Positions 25,030-33,951 are shown, numbered from the stretch's first letter. The stretch: 64,000 nucleotides of DNA from Tolumonas lignilytica (GCF_000527035.1 NZ_AZUK01000002.1:248001-312000), one strand, 5' to 3'. Numbers and translations are program-made. The notes: generated from the sequence alone by a model not told the origin.

Positions 25030-28000
25030 ATGTATCAACTGAAACGAATTATTTGTATTGATTCATATGCTCAAGGCTTAGAAATAGATGTGTCACTCGA
25101 TCAACACGCTAATTTCAATGGTGATAACGGCGTTGGTAAAACAACATTCCTGCAATTAATCCCTATTTTCTATGGAGCACAGCCGGGGCAAACCGTTCGG
25201 AAAGTTGGTTCACGCCAATCATTTGTTGAATATTATCTACCGCGAGACAGCAGCTACATCATTTATGAATACAGCCGACCTACGATAACAGGCGATTCCC
25301 AAACATGCATGGTGGTATTACGAGGGGCGCAAAATAACTCAGGCCGTCAAGTGCAGTATCTTTTCATTGATAGTGCTTACGATCGTTCATTATTTATGCT
25401 GCATCAGGCCGATGGGGGCTGGATTTCTCTAAGTTCAAGTGATTTAGCCTCGCGAATAAAGCGCAGCAACCGCATTCGAAGCAGTTGGCTCAATCCATCG
25501 CAATATAAAGAGGTGATTCAGTTTAATTACAAATCAACAACCGGCGCTGATAAAGACTGGTTACGCAATTTAAATGAATATCGTAATCGATTCTCGCTTT
25601 GTGCTAAGTCGCAGAATATCGAGCATATCGAAAAAGTAGTGCTAGGCATTTTAGGCAGGGCGCCCTCTTTCGATGCATTCAAAGATATCATTGCCACGAT
25701 TATTCAAACCGATATTGGCATGACCGAGAGTGGACAAGCGTTTTCACATCTACGGCTCGATCATCACCATATTCACGATTTAATGGAAAGTCAGAAACAG
25801 TTACATCAGATCGAACAAAATAAAGAAAAAGCAGATGAACTGGCGATGCTTGCTCAGTCATGGCAAACGAATCATGAAAATTTACAAGCTATCGCCAGTT
25901 TATCGGTTCAGCTGCTCGATCATCTAAATTCGCAAATAGAAAAAACAGATCGGGAACGATTAGGCTCAAATGCAAAGCATGAAACCACCAGACTCGCTTA
26001 TACCGATGCATTGCGGCTTTTTGAGAAAAATAAAATCAGCCTTGAGCAGCAAACAGAAGCATTCAAGAAACAGCTCAACACACTCGATGATGAACATAAA
26101 GCCTATCAGCAAAAAAATATCATTCAGCTGAAACAATGGGTCGCTCGGTTGCCACAAATTGAACTGGCTATCCAAGAGACATCGACATGGCTAGAAAAGT
26201 TGCAAAGCGGTGCTGAAGGCATTCAACTGAAATATCAGAAATTACAACATGAAAAAGAAAATGAGTTTAATAATCGCATCTCAGAACGACAGGCCGATAT
26301 TCAACAGCAACAACAAGATTTTCATATAGCGAAAGACCGCATTATTGCGCAAATTAAATCGGAAAGAACACAACAGGAATCGCTCTTCAGACAAAAAGAG
26401 ACGCACGCAAACGAACAATTCTCTCAATTCAATAATCAGTTAGGTCAGCTCACAGCGCAGCATGATAATCCGATCCCTTCACAGTCTTTGGCTGATTTAG
26501 ACAGTAAAAAACGCGCAGAAATCAAAACCAATGATGCTGAAATTCGACACTTAAATCAGCAAGAAACAGCCATCACGCGTCAACTGAACGACCTGAAATA
26601 TCAGCGACAACAGCATCTTGCCGTTTTAGAGAAAGAGCAGCACAACCTTCGTGATTACGAGAAAGAATTATCTAAACTTGAGGCTTATTTAGATCGTGAA
26701 CCAAATCATTTGCTGCGTTTTCTCGATGATCATGTTCAAGGGTGGCAAGAAACAATCGGTAAAGTGATCGCACCAGAATTGCTGCTGCGCGATGATTTAG
26801 TGCCCGTTTTGAACGATGGAAACTCGTTCTTTGGCATACAACTCGATTTAACAGCCATTGAACCGCAAGCGCATTCAAATCGACTGCTTTTAGAAAATCA
26901 GATCTCAGCTGCAACAAGTGCGGTCTCGAAGCAAAAAGAGATGGTGAGCAATTGCGAACAAGTCTTAAATCAGACCATTAAAGAAATCAAAAAAGCAGAA
27001 CTTCAGCTGCAGGATGTAACGAATCAATTACAGAAAAAAAATAATCATCGTCATCGATTGGAAGAAGAGTGCGCAGGTATTCAACTCCAGCAGACAGAAC
27101 ATATTCGTCAGGAAAAAATCAGGCTGCAAGGTGAAATCGAGCGCGTTAATCAAGAACTCAATATGTTAACAGCACTCAAAAACCAGATCGCTCATGAGCG
27201 AGCGAGTGTTGTTCAGGCCTTACAAGAAAAAGAACAACAGCAGATCAAACAGCAACAACAAAAATTTGATGAACAGCGAGCCCAAATTGAACAAGCAATT
27301 GGGAAAATCCGTCAACAAAAGGCTGAGGAGTTGAAAGAACTTCAGGCTGAATCTGACCGGGCGATGGCTGAACAAGGTGTCGATGTTGAAACGTTGCGGC
27401 GCGAAGAGCAAAAATTACAAAAGCTGAAAAAAGACCAAAAACAAGCCATCGAATCTCGTTCTGAAATTGACAGTTATGAGCGATGGTTCACCAATCAGTG
27501 GTCGCAGAAACCATTGTTAGAAGAGAAAGTCTCACAATCTCAAACACAGCTCGAATCAAATCAATTGCAATGGCAGGCTGAAGAAAAGCAATTCAAGCAA
27601 CAACTTGAGCAACTTCAACAAGAGCTGACACGGCTAAGCCACCTTATCGACAGGTTGAAATTACAAAAAAACACATGCCAGCGGATCGTGGACGACAGTG
27701 CATCTTATTATGTCAAATCTGAGCAGGTTTGGGACGAAAGTATGACGGCAGACATACTACAGAGCCGTTGGGAGCAGAGCCGTAAACAACAATTTAAACT
27801 GATGAGCCAAGGAACAAATTGCTTCTCGTCACTCGCAACGGTATTCACGTCCCGTTCAGGAAGTCAGGGCGACAAATTCTGGCAACAAATGCAATCAGAA
27901 AAAATGGCGCATGAATACAGAGACTGGCTGAAGTGTGTCGACTCAATTCATACTTTCTACGAAGTGGAATTGTCACAATGGCGTGCAGTGGTGCGTAACG

Positions 28001-28740
28001 AAATGCGCAACAATGCCGAGCGAATTATTAGCTATCGCCGCAATCTCAAGAAATACCACGATGCGATTTCTACCAAATCCCGCCAGCTATCCAGCCAGTT
28101 AGTTGATACCAGCGTATTTGATGCAATTAATCGGATAGAGATCAGCCTTATTTCGTTAATCGATCAGCTGGATTTTTGGTCGACGCTCGAGCGCTTTGAA
28201 AAAGATTATCACCAATGGCAACAACATGATCAGGGGCTGCTACCACCTGATGAGCTGATTCAATTGCAAACCGAATTGTGCGATCTGTTTTTATCCCAAA
28301 ATAGAGAAACGCCATTAAAAGATCTGTTCGATGTGGAAGTGGTTGTGCATGAAGGGGTGATTAAGAAATCAGCCAAAACAGACAAAGCATTAGAAAATAT
28401 TTCCAGTAATGGTTTGTCATATCTCATCCTGATGCAAATTTTGGTGTCGTTGATGAATCTGTTGCGCGGGAAAAATTCTCAAACGGTTGTCAGTTGGCCG
28501 GTCGATGAGCTTGGCAATTTTTCCCGCGAAAACAGTGTTCGTCTTCTGGGGATGCTAGAGAAAAATCAGATTAGGATCGCGAGTGCCTTCCCTGATCCAG
28601 ATCCTGAGTTGTTGCAGCATTTCCCATATGCTTACTACATTGAAAAGCCTCATAGGAATATCACAACTTTTACCGATCAGTTCGGACAACTTGCCGATGA
28701 GTTAGATGAAATGCTGTCAGGAGATGCTGCACATGTTTGA
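25030..28740 (+). CDS. jetC: SMC-like coiled-coil ATPase, Wadjet JetC / MukB-like (DUF3584 type)
   Basis: Large (1236-residue) SMC/Rad50-like motor. N-terminal head half with Walker A GDNGVGKTT (31-39) and VEYYLP, the GKT and YLP motifs I associate with DUF3584; Gln/Glu-rich coiled coils fill about 250-1000, apparently without a CxxC zinc hook. The C-terminal head half has a signature-like SNGLS (1126-1130) and Walker B WPVDELG (Asp1159-Glu1160). Expected to form a dimer that loads on and extrudes DNA with the kleisin and MukE-like partners encoded downstream. Promoter probably in the 120-bp upstream gap. Overlaps the next gene by 8 bp. Confidence 0.82.
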   Translation: MYQLKRIICIDSYAQGLEIDVSLDQHANFNGDNGVGKTTFLQLIPIFYGAQPGQTVRKVGSRQSFVEYYLPRDSSYIIYEYSRPTITGDSQTCMVVLRGAQNNSGRQVQYLFIDSAYDRSLFMLHQADGGWISLSSSDLASRIKRSNRIRSSWLNPSQYKEVIQFNYKSTTGADKDWLRNLNEYRNRFSLCAKSQNIEHIEKVVLGILGRAPSFDAFKDIIATIIQTDIGMTESGQAFSHLRLDHHHIHDLMESQKQLHQIEQNKEKADELAMLAQSWQTNHENLQAIASLSVQLLDHLNSQIEKTDRERLGSNAKHETTRLAYTDALRLFEKNKISLEQQTEAFKKQLNTLDDEHKAYQQKNIIQLKQWVARLPQIELAIQETSTWLEKLQSGAEGIQLKYQKLQHEKENEFNNRISERQADIQQQQQDFHIAKDRIIAQIKSERTQQESLFRQKETHANEQFSQFNNQLGQLTAQHDNPIPSQSLADLDSKKRAEIKTNDAEIRHLNQQETAITRQLNDLKYQRQQHLAVLEKEQHNLRDYEKELSKLEAYLDREPNHLLRFLDDHVQGWQETIGKVIAPELLLRDDLVPVLNDGNSFFGIQLDLTAIEPQAHSNRLLLENQISAATSAVSKQKEMVSNCEQVLNQTIKEIKKAELQLQDVTNQLQKKNNHRHRLEEECAGIQLQQTEHIRQEKIRLQGEIERVNQELNMLTALKNQIAHERASVVQALQEKEQQQIKQQQQKFDEQRAQIEQAIGKIRQQKAEELKELQAESDRAMAEQGVDVETLRREEQKLQKLKKDQKQAIESRSEIDSYERWFTNQWSQKPLLEEKVSQSQTQLESNQLQWQAEEKQFKQQLEQLQQELTRLSHLIDRLKLQKNTCQRIVDDSASYYVKSEQVWDESMTADILQSRWEQSRKQQFKLMSQGTNCFSSLATVFTSRSGSQGDKFWQQMQSEKMAHEYRDWLKCVDSIHTFYEVELSQWRAVVRNEMRNNAERIISYRRNLKKYHDAISTKSRQLSSQLVDTSVFDAINRIEISLISLIDQLDFWSTLERFEKDYHQWQQHDQGLLPPDELIQLQTELCDLFLSQNRETPLKDLFDVEVVVHEGVIKKSAKTDKALENISSNGLSYLILMQILVSLMNLLRGKNSQTVVSWPVDELGNFSRENSVRLLGMLEKNQIRIASAFPDPDPELLQHFPYAYYIEKPHRNITTFTDQFGQLADELDEMLSGDAAHV

Positions 28741-29356
28741 GTCGATTGCTCGTGAATTACTGCAAGGCGGCTTCATCTGTGAATATTCCAAGCCAGATGA
28801 ATGGAAAGCGCTGCAAGATGATGATTTTAGACGAAAACTGAATGACTGGTTAAAACCAATCGACATGGTTTTGTTAAGTACCAGTACCAATTCAGCATGG
28901 TATGCCGGTTGGCAAACGGTAGAAACACGAACATCGTCTATTGATGCTGTATTTTCTAAACAAATCCTGAATTTCCGGCCCATGATCCAGTTTCTCAATC
29001 TGACGATGCAGGCGCTTCATCCGGATAAATCTTTGCAGCCTGGTGATGCAGTCCCCATGTTAAAGTTACAAACAGCATTAGAAACACATCACAGCCTGAG
29101 AGATGAATTAAGACAAATCTGTACGGTTTGGCGCAGCAATAAAGAGACGATTTCTGAGCAGTTGTTAACTGTGCTCCGACAATTGCAGAAAGAGGGTTAT
29201 CTTGTTGAAGCAAATAAAGAAAGTCAGATATTCAGAATGACAGGGAAAATAAGCTGGTTTTATGAGCTGGCTGATTTTCTGGCGGAGCATCAGAAAATTG
29301 ATGAAATGATACAAGAACTACCTGACGAACCGACAACGGGAGACTTATTCTCATGA
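28733..29356 (+). CDS. jetB: MukE-like kite subunit, Wadjet JetB-like
   Basis: 207-residue protein between the SMC-like ATPase and the kleisin-like gene. Predominantly helical, with winged-helix-like halves (LLTVLRQLQKEGYLVEAN then IFRMTGKISWFYEL), as expected for a MukE/JetB kite protein binding the kleisin. Start set at ATG 28733, with AGGAG upstream and an 8-bp overlap with the ATPase gene; the frame from 28706 is longer but internal. The C-terminal tail is acidic (QELPDEPTTGDLFS). The assignment rests on size, gene context and helix pattern rather than on a signature motif. Confidence 0.65.
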   Translation: MFESIARELLQGGFICEYSKPDEWKALQDDDFRRKLNDWLKPIDMVLLSTSTNSAWYAGWQTVETRTSSIDAVFSKQILNFRPMIQFLNLTMQALHPDKSLQPGDAVPMLKLQTALETHHSLRDELRQICTVWRSNKETISEQLLTVLRQLQKEGYLVEANKESQIFRMTGKISWFYELADFLAEHQKIDEMIQELPDEPTTGDLFS

Positions 29357-30588
29357 GTCAGGAAATGTTGATTGGTCAGATATTAAGAGCACTCTCAAAT
29401 CATAGCGAACTCATTACTCAAGCCTATACACAAGGGCGAGTGCAGACAGAGTCATCAACGAATATCCAATTATTGGTCAATAGTGGCTTATTGCAGGGGA
29501 ATACCAGTGATGGATTTCGCTTGGTGGCACCGCTGCGAGATATGCTCGATATTGTGATCCAGCGGGAAAAACGCAGGATCAAAGCATTTGATGTTGCAGC
29601 ATGGAGAGAACAAGTCATTCATCTGGTAGAGCAATATACCAATGCACTTCAGGAAGATCGGCATGATGATGCCCAATTTCATTTTCAAAGCTTAAGAGAT
29701 GAAATTTATACGTTATCTGACAGCATGACCGACCAAACGCATCTGCTAGGCCTGAAGCTGGAGAATGAATTTGGTTATGTCAGCACGATGGCTGAAAAAC
29801 GTCGAGAAAATGCGCAGCTTCTGAAACAAGCTGAACGATTAATGGATGCAATGAGTATTGTTAGTCATGATGATCTTGATGAGTGGGGAACCAGTCATTT
29901 TGAGTTACGACAACTGCTTCATAGTGAGCTTGATCGCCATATATTTGCAGCCCGAGAGCGTCTGAATCTTATTTTACCTCGTTTGCGGCACAAACTATTT
30001 GGACAATCAATCCCAGACCAGCAAACTGCTTTAGTGAAAAAATGGCAATCTTACTTATTCCGCCATCCTGAATATGCGCCTGAACGACCTGCCGATTTAA
30101 GATTAAGTGATTTTCAGCAGACTGCTTTGAATACCATCGCGGCAGATGAGGATCAAATTTCACTACAAGCAAATATCGGATTACATAACGAAACTGTCTG
30201 CCTGGTGATTGCAGCGAGAATCTCACAGAAAGAATATCGGGAGAAATCACAATCAGTTGCGGAGATTATCAAAAATGAAGTCGTAGCAATCAAGCCGTCA
30301 GCAAAAACAGAGCGAATAACGATGCCAAGTGAGTTTCAAAAACTGGTGAAAGTATTTATCTCTACGATGCCATCCGGTCGGACTGTTTCTGCGCTCAATT
30401 TTCTTAACTCAGCAGAGACCACACTTAAACCGAGAGATTGGTTATTGGGATTACATATTTGGACGAATCAGGATTTACGTCGTTCTCGGTTGTCAAAACG
30501 TCTGAGTGCTAAACCGATGCGACAATCTGAAGAAAAAGGGTTAGGGAACGTATTGATCTCAGACTATGAGTTTTATCTGAATGACTGA
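29353..30588 (+). CDS. jetA: Kleisin-like subunit, Wadjet JetA / MukF-like
   Basis: 411-residue protein with an N-terminal winged-helix region (about 1-75: LLVNSGLLQGN...FRLVAPLRDML), long central helices (about 80-220, including HLLGLKLENEFGYVSTMAEKRRENAQLLKQAERLMD) and a C-terminal winged-helix-like domain, the layout of MukF/JetA kleisins that close the SMC heads. It overlaps both neighbours (ATGA with the MukE-like gene, 8 bp with the Toprim gene). The order ATPase, kite, kleisin, Toprim is the reverse of the usual jetA-jetB-jetC start. Assigned by context and architecture. Confidence 0.65.
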   Translation: MSQEMLIGQILRALSNHSELITQAYTQGRVQTESSTNIQLLVNSGLLQGNTSDGFRLVAPLRDMLDIVIQREKRRIKAFDVAAWREQVIHLVEQYTNALQEDRHDDAQFHFQSLRDEIYTLSDSMTDQTHLLGLKLENEFGYVSTMAEKRRENAQLLKQAERLMDAMSIVSHDDLDEWGTSHFELRQLLHSELDRHIFAARERLNLILPRLRHKLFGQSIPDQQTALVKKWQSYLFRHPEYAPERPADLRLSDFQQTALNTIAADEDQISLQANIGLHNETVCLVIAARISQKEYREKSQSVAEIIKNEVVAIKPSAKTERITMPSEFQKLVKVFISTMPSGRTVSALNFLNSAETTLKPRDWLLGLHIWTNQDLRRSRLSKRLSAKPMRQSEEKGLGNVLISDYEFYLND

Positions 30589-31462
30589 ACAAATTAACTT
30601 ACAGCAATCGAGAGTACTAGAATCCATCGTTTTACAACAGAAAGACAAAGTTCTCTTCAAAAAATGGATGCAGCCTATTCGGGATGCGTATCCATTTGGT
30701 CAATTAACCTTTGATGATAAATATTTGCTACTCACTGAAGCAGATTATGAAGTTATTGCTGAGTTACTAAAAGATCTACGTGGATATGATGTTCATTCAG
30801 CACAGCAACTACCATCAAACACTAGAATGGAGGTTGCGAAACGAATCAATAATGAAAAATCAGGAGGAGCAAAAGCAGGGAATGACTGGATTTTAATTTC
30901 AACATTATCAGGACAGTTGAAGTTGAAAGATGGTGATTATCGTTTACCACTTAATAGTGTTCTGGTCATGGACCTGCAGCAGCTTAAAGAACACCAACAT
31001 CATACGATTCTCATTGTTGAAAATAAGGCAGTTTTACCTCATCTCTCATCATCAATCTTTAACGACATAGAGAACTACGATCCACTGATTATCTATCGAG
31101 GCGATCCTTATTTCTCAGTCGCGACTGCAAATGAGTTCATTCTTAGTCAGCAAGGACAATGTCAGATCCATACATTTTTTGATTCAGATCCGAAAGGGTT
31201 ATCGATGGCCTTAGCCGTACCCTCGATTTCAGGTATGTGGTTAGTCGATTTAGCAAATATTTCTGTATTAAAGAACGTCAATCAGGAAATAACTTTCCAA
31301 CAGCAATCGTCGGTTGATTATTCCATTGCGCAAAAATGTGAAAATTTTGGAGCTGAGTTGGCTCGTTATTATCAACGGATGAATCAATATCGTATCGCGA
31401 TTATGCAAGAACATGCTGTAGCGAGAAACCTAGACATTATTTTACATAGCAAAAGCAGTTAG
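30581..31462 (+). CDS. jetD: Toprim-domain nuclease subunit, Wadjet JetD-like
   Basis: 293-residue protein with an N-terminal DNA-binding-like part and a C-terminal Toprim fold: ILIVENKAVL carries the catalytic Glu147 and HTFFDSDPKGLSMA the D-x-D pair Asp201/Asp203. In Wadjet systems JetD is the nuclease that cuts circular DNA after loop extrusion by JetABC, limiting plasmids. It is shorter than type I JetD (nearer 390). Last gene of a four-gene operon with all junctions overlapping. Toprim assignment is firm, the plasmid-restriction role is inferred. Confidence 0.75.
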   Translation: MTEQINLQQSRVLESIVLQQKDKVLFKKWMQPIRDAYPFGQLTFDDKYLLLTEADYEVIAELLKDLRGYDVHSAQQLPSNTRMEVAKRINNEKSGGAKAGNDWILISTLSGQLKLKDGDYRLPLNSVLVMDLQQLKEHQHHTILIVENKAVLPHLSSSIFNDIENYDPLIIYRGDPYFSVATANEFILSQQGQCQIHTFFDSDPKGLSMALAVPSISGMWLVDLANISVLKNVNQEITFQQQSSVDYSIAQKCENFGAELARYYQRMNQYRIAIMQEHAVARNLDIILHSKSS

Positions 31463-31762
31463 CTTTTCATGTGCAAGATAGTGAAATAATCCATGTCTCA
31501 TACAAAGCCAATCAATATGAAAATAAGGTGGTGGTCAAAAATGCACTACCTCATTTGGGCGCAAACAAATGATCAGACCGTGAAAATTTTGGGCACAGTT
31601 TGGGCACCGAAAGCGGAATTTTCCAAAAAACAGAAAAATAAGATTTAAATGAGACTTTTTTGCGAAGTTAGGCGCTCATTTCGCAAATGAGCTGTGCCCA
31701 CAAAAATAAGTGGTCAATGTTTGAGATGAGTTTTGATTGTAACTTCTTGATAAATCGAGAAT
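31463..31762. other. Gap between the defence island and tRNA-Val, with repeated GGGCAC motifs
   Basis: 300 bp with no gene I can support. It contains GGGCACA at 31591-31597 and GGGCACC at 31602-31608 as direct repeats with an 11-bp period, an inverted GTGCCC at 31694-31699, and an 8-bp stem hairpin at 31674-31692 (3-nt loop). Such spaced repeats beside a tRNA 3' end resemble arm-type sites of tyrosine integrases, but no integrase gene is present. Confidence 0.45.
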
Positions 31763-31839
31763 TGGTGCGTCCTAATGGACTCGAACCATCGACCCCCACC
31801 ATGTCAAGGTGGTGCTCTAACCAGCTGAGCTAAGGACGC
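31763..31839 (-). tRNA. tRNA-Val(GAC), copy 1
   Basis: 77-nt cloverleaf on the minus strand with encoded CCA (31763-31765). Acceptor GCGTCCT / AGGACGC, D-arm GCTC...GAGC, anticodon stem CCACC / GGTGG around loop TTGACAT (anticodon GAC), and a TTCGAGT T-loop. Closely matches E. coli tRNA-Val(GAC). Confidence 0.95.
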
Positions 31840-31867
31840 ACTTAAGAGATTTTTGCTATCGAAAAGA

Positions 31868-31944
31868 TGGTGCGTCCTAATGGACTCGAACCATCGACCC
31901 CCACCATGTCAAGGTGGTGCTCTAACCAGCTGAGCTAAGGACGC
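31868..31944 (-). tRNA. tRNA-Val(GAC), copy 2
   Basis: Identical 77-nt tRNA gene in tandem, 28 bp upstream of copy 1 in the direction of transcription, also with encoded CCA. The two are probably cotranscribed. Confidence 0.95.
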
Positions 31945-32044
31945 ATACACATCGTTTCGATGTGCCGGCATAATAACGAGATGATTTCATTCAGGCAAGC
32001 GCAAAAAAACATTCTGCGATCTGATTGCTCTTTTCGTGACCAAC

Positions 32045-32096
32045 GACAAATTCAGTTTAAAAACAACTAGGCAGCAATTTTTAAACTGAACTCGTC
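32045..32096 (-). promoter_or_regulatory. arfA 3' hairpin (RNase III-type, stop codon in loop)
   Basis: Nineteen-bp stem on the transcribed minus strand (32096-32078 with 32063-32045; two G-U pairs) and a 14-nt loop that contains the arfA stop codon (32067-32069). No T-run follows, so this is not an intrinsic terminator. It fits the regulatory hairpin of ArfA mRNAs that RNase III cleaves to make a non-stop message. Confidence 0.8.
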
Positions 32097-32258
32097 TTGT
32101 CGACGATGTTTCGGATGACGACGGTAACTGCCTTTACCTTTAACATTTTCCTCTGTACGGCTGCGAAATAATTTATCCGTCACTAAGGCGTGTAAATGAT
32201 TGTCAGTAATCGTTCCCCGTTGGTGCTGATAAGCTGCTTGTGATGTTTTCGATTTCAT
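32067..32258 (-). CDS. arfA: Alternative ribosome-rescue factor ArfA
   Basis: Back-up factor that rescues ribosomes stalled on non-stop mRNAs by recruiting RF2 when tmRNA fails. The 63 residues contain the ArfA core: YQHQRGTITDN, ALVTDKLFRSR and the KGKGSYRR...KHR basic stretch. GAGGAG lies upstream of the ATG. The last codons and stop lie within a 19-bp RNA hairpin, so RNase III cleavage would yield a slightly shorter, stop-less mRNA whose product is released only by ArfA itself or degraded through tmRNA tagging, the known feedback. Unlike E. coli it lacks a long hydrophobic tail after the hairpin. Confidence 0.9.
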   Translation of the reverse strand: MKSKTSQAAYQHQRGTITDNHLHALVTDKLFRSRTEENVKGKGSYRRHPKHRRQDEFSLKIAA

Positions 32259-32333
32259 GGTTATCTCCTCTAAAAGATGCGCAAATTATGAACTTCGTCA
32301 TAGTGGCAAACAAGAGAAATGTACAGGAAAACT

Positions 32334-32885
32334 ATGAGTATCTGGCAAACAATCAAGTCTAAAATTGTATTCGAAACACCTTGGATCAGGGTGCGTCATG
32401 ATGATGTTTTGACACCCAAAGGCAGCCCTGCGCAATACGGCGTGGTGGAATTTAAAAACCGAGGAGTGGGGGTTGTACCTGTGCTGGATGATGGACGGAT
32501 CGTGATGGTACGGCAAACACGATACGCCATCGGTAATTTAAGCTCTCTGGAAATACCTGAAGGGGGTGCTCCTGAAGGCGAAGATTGGTTGCAAACCGCC
32601 GCGCGGGAATTACAAGAAGAAACAGGCTATATCTCAGATGATATTCAACCTCTACTCACTCATTTTTATATGTCGAACTCGGTGACCAATGAATATGGTG
32701 CACTGTTCATCGCGCGTAATTTGAGGGAAGGCCAACAAGAACTTGAAGACTCGGAAGACATACAAGTTGAATTGCATACTTTTGATGAGCTTCTTGCCAT
32801 GATCAAGGCGGGGGTTATCTCTGATAGTCTGACTATTATGGCGTTACTTTATATTGCAGCTAACCGGGAACAGTATGATTTATAA
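32334..32885 (+). CDS. Nudix hydrolase (ADP-ribose pyrophosphatase-like)
   Basis: 183-residue Nudix enzyme hydrolysing a nucleoside diphosphate linked to another moiety; similarity in layout suggests ADP-ribose or ADP-sugar pyrophosphatases. The complete Nudix box is present: a Gly, then five residues, then Glu (GGAPEGE), seven residues on RELQEETGY. The N-terminal strands (ETPWIRVRHDDVLTPKG) match the ADPRase group. Start set at ATG 32334 with AGGA just upstream; an ATG 15 bp earlier is possible. Transcribed divergently from arfA. Confidence 0.88.
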   Translation: MSIWQTIKSKIVFETPWIRVRHDDVLTPKGSPAQYGVVEFKNRGVGVVPVLDDGRIVMVRQTRYAIGNLSSLEIPEGGAPEGEDWLQTAARELQEETGYISDDIQPLLTHFYMSNSVTNEYGALFIARNLREGQQELEDSEDIQVELHTFDELLAMIKAGVISDSLTIMALLYIAANREQYDL

Positions 32886-33111
32886 TCACTGATTCCGATG
32901 ATTTGAAGGTTCATCGCTGCATAGTTAGCGGTTGATTTACTGGCTAATGTCATATTCAGACGGTGATTCTGAATAAATATATTTAATTCTGTGAAATAAA
33001 AGAGAATCAGAAGATTTTGTTTCTGCCATTCTTTTGATAAGATTTTTGTGTGGCACGGTCAAGGCTGATGATGCGTGCATTCTGAATTGAACACGAATAA
33101 CAGGAATAAAG

Positions 33112-33891
33112 ATGAAGAACTTTCGCAGAATCATGCAGGTCGCAGCCGTTGCATTCGCTGTAAATGCTAACGCGGCTGATATTAAAGAGATCCGTTTTGG
33201 TGTTGAGCCAGGGTATGCACCATTTGAAGTAAAAGCGGCTGACGGTTCATTGACCGGTTTCGATATCGATCTGGGTAACGAAATGTGTAAGCGCCTGAAA
33301 GCAAAATGTGAATGGGTCGAAGGCGATTTTGACGGTCTGATCCCTTCGCTGAAAGCGAAAAAAATTGACGCGATTCTGTCTGCTATGTCTATTACAGAAG
33401 AGCGTAAAAAAGAGATCGATTTTACCAATAAATTATACGGTACTCCTGCTCGCTTAGTGGCAGCGAAAGGTTCGGCAATCAAGCCAACTGCAGAAGCACT
33501 GCAAGGTAAACGTGTTGGTGTGTTACAAGGAACAACAGCAGAAACCTATGCAAAAGCAAATTGGCAGAGCAAAGGTGTTGAGCTGGTGCCTTACCAAAGT
33601 CAAGATCTGGTTTATGCTGACTTAGTTTCAGGTCGTATTGATGCAGCATTCCAAGATGCGGTAACTGCAGGTGAAAGTTTCCTGAACAAACCACAGGGCG
33701 CACAGTTTGAATATGCGGGCCCAGAAGTGAATGACGAAAAATATTTTGGTGTAGGTGCTGGTATCGGTGTTCGTAAAGAAGACGGTGCTTTGAAAGCAGC
33801 ATTGAATACCACTCTTGCGGCTATGCGTAAGGATGGGACTTACGACAAGTTGGCTAAAAAATATTTTAAATTCAACATATACGGTGAATAA
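33112..33891 (+). CDS. Periplasmic basic amino-acid binding protein (HisJ/ArgT/ArtJ-like)
   Basis: Solute-binding protein of the lysine/arginine/ornithine/histidine type, 259 residues. Cleaved signal peptide to about residue 21 (NANA|ADIKE), then IRFGVEPGYAPFEVKAADGSLTGFD, the family motif whose Asp binds the ligand ammonium or carboxylate, and DAILSAMSITEERKKEIDF. Good ribosome site AGGA upstream. First gene of a complete SBP-HisQ-HisM-HisP transporter; two hairpins in the gap to hisQ should favour expression of this subunit. Ligand most likely arginine or histidine. Confidence 0.9.
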   Translation: MKNFRRIMQVAAVAFAVNANAADIKEIRFGVEPGYAPFEVKAADGSLTGFDIDLGNEMCKRLKAKCEWVEGDFDGLIPSLKAKKIDAILSAMSITEERKKEIDFTNKLYGTPARLVAAKGSAIKPTAEALQGKRVGVLQGTTAETYAKANWQSKGVELVPYQSQDLVYADLVSGRIDAAFQDAVTAGESFLNKPQGAQFEYAGPEVNDEKYFGVGAGIGVRKEDGALKAALNTTLAAMRKDGTYDKLAKKYFKFNIYGE

Positions 33892-33951
33892 CGCTTAGCG
33901 TTTTTGTTCGTTAATGACGAGGCTCTTCGATTGAGGAGCCTCGTTGTTTTT
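33890..33951 (+). terminator. Attenuating terminator after the binding-protein gene
   Basis: Two hairpins. A short one (AACGC-TTA-GCGTT, 33890-33902) at the stop codon is followed by T residues; a second has a 9-bp stem (33917-33925 with 33936-33944) followed by a T-rich run. They lie between the binding-protein gene and hisQ and should give partial read-through. Confidence 0.75.

Noticed and set aside
31541-31648. 35-codon open frame in the island/tRNA gap, as a remnant of an integrase
   Set aside because: Sequence shows no recognisable integrase motif (no R..H.R.Y) and no ribosome site; left unannotated.
31763-31944. Initial reading of the tandem tRNAs as tRNA-Asp
   Set aside because: The 7-base anticodon loop is TTGACAT, giving anticodon GAC, which decodes valine.
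32968-33007. Possible tandem ArgR boxes upstream of the basic amino-acid binding protein
   Set aside because: The first half-site TGAAT is good but the second half and the neighbouring box are too degenerate and the spacing is one base off.
33479-33802. Antisense open frames over the binding-protein gene and similar short frames elsewhere
   Set aside because: All lie opposite well-supported genes, with no ribosome site or family similarity.
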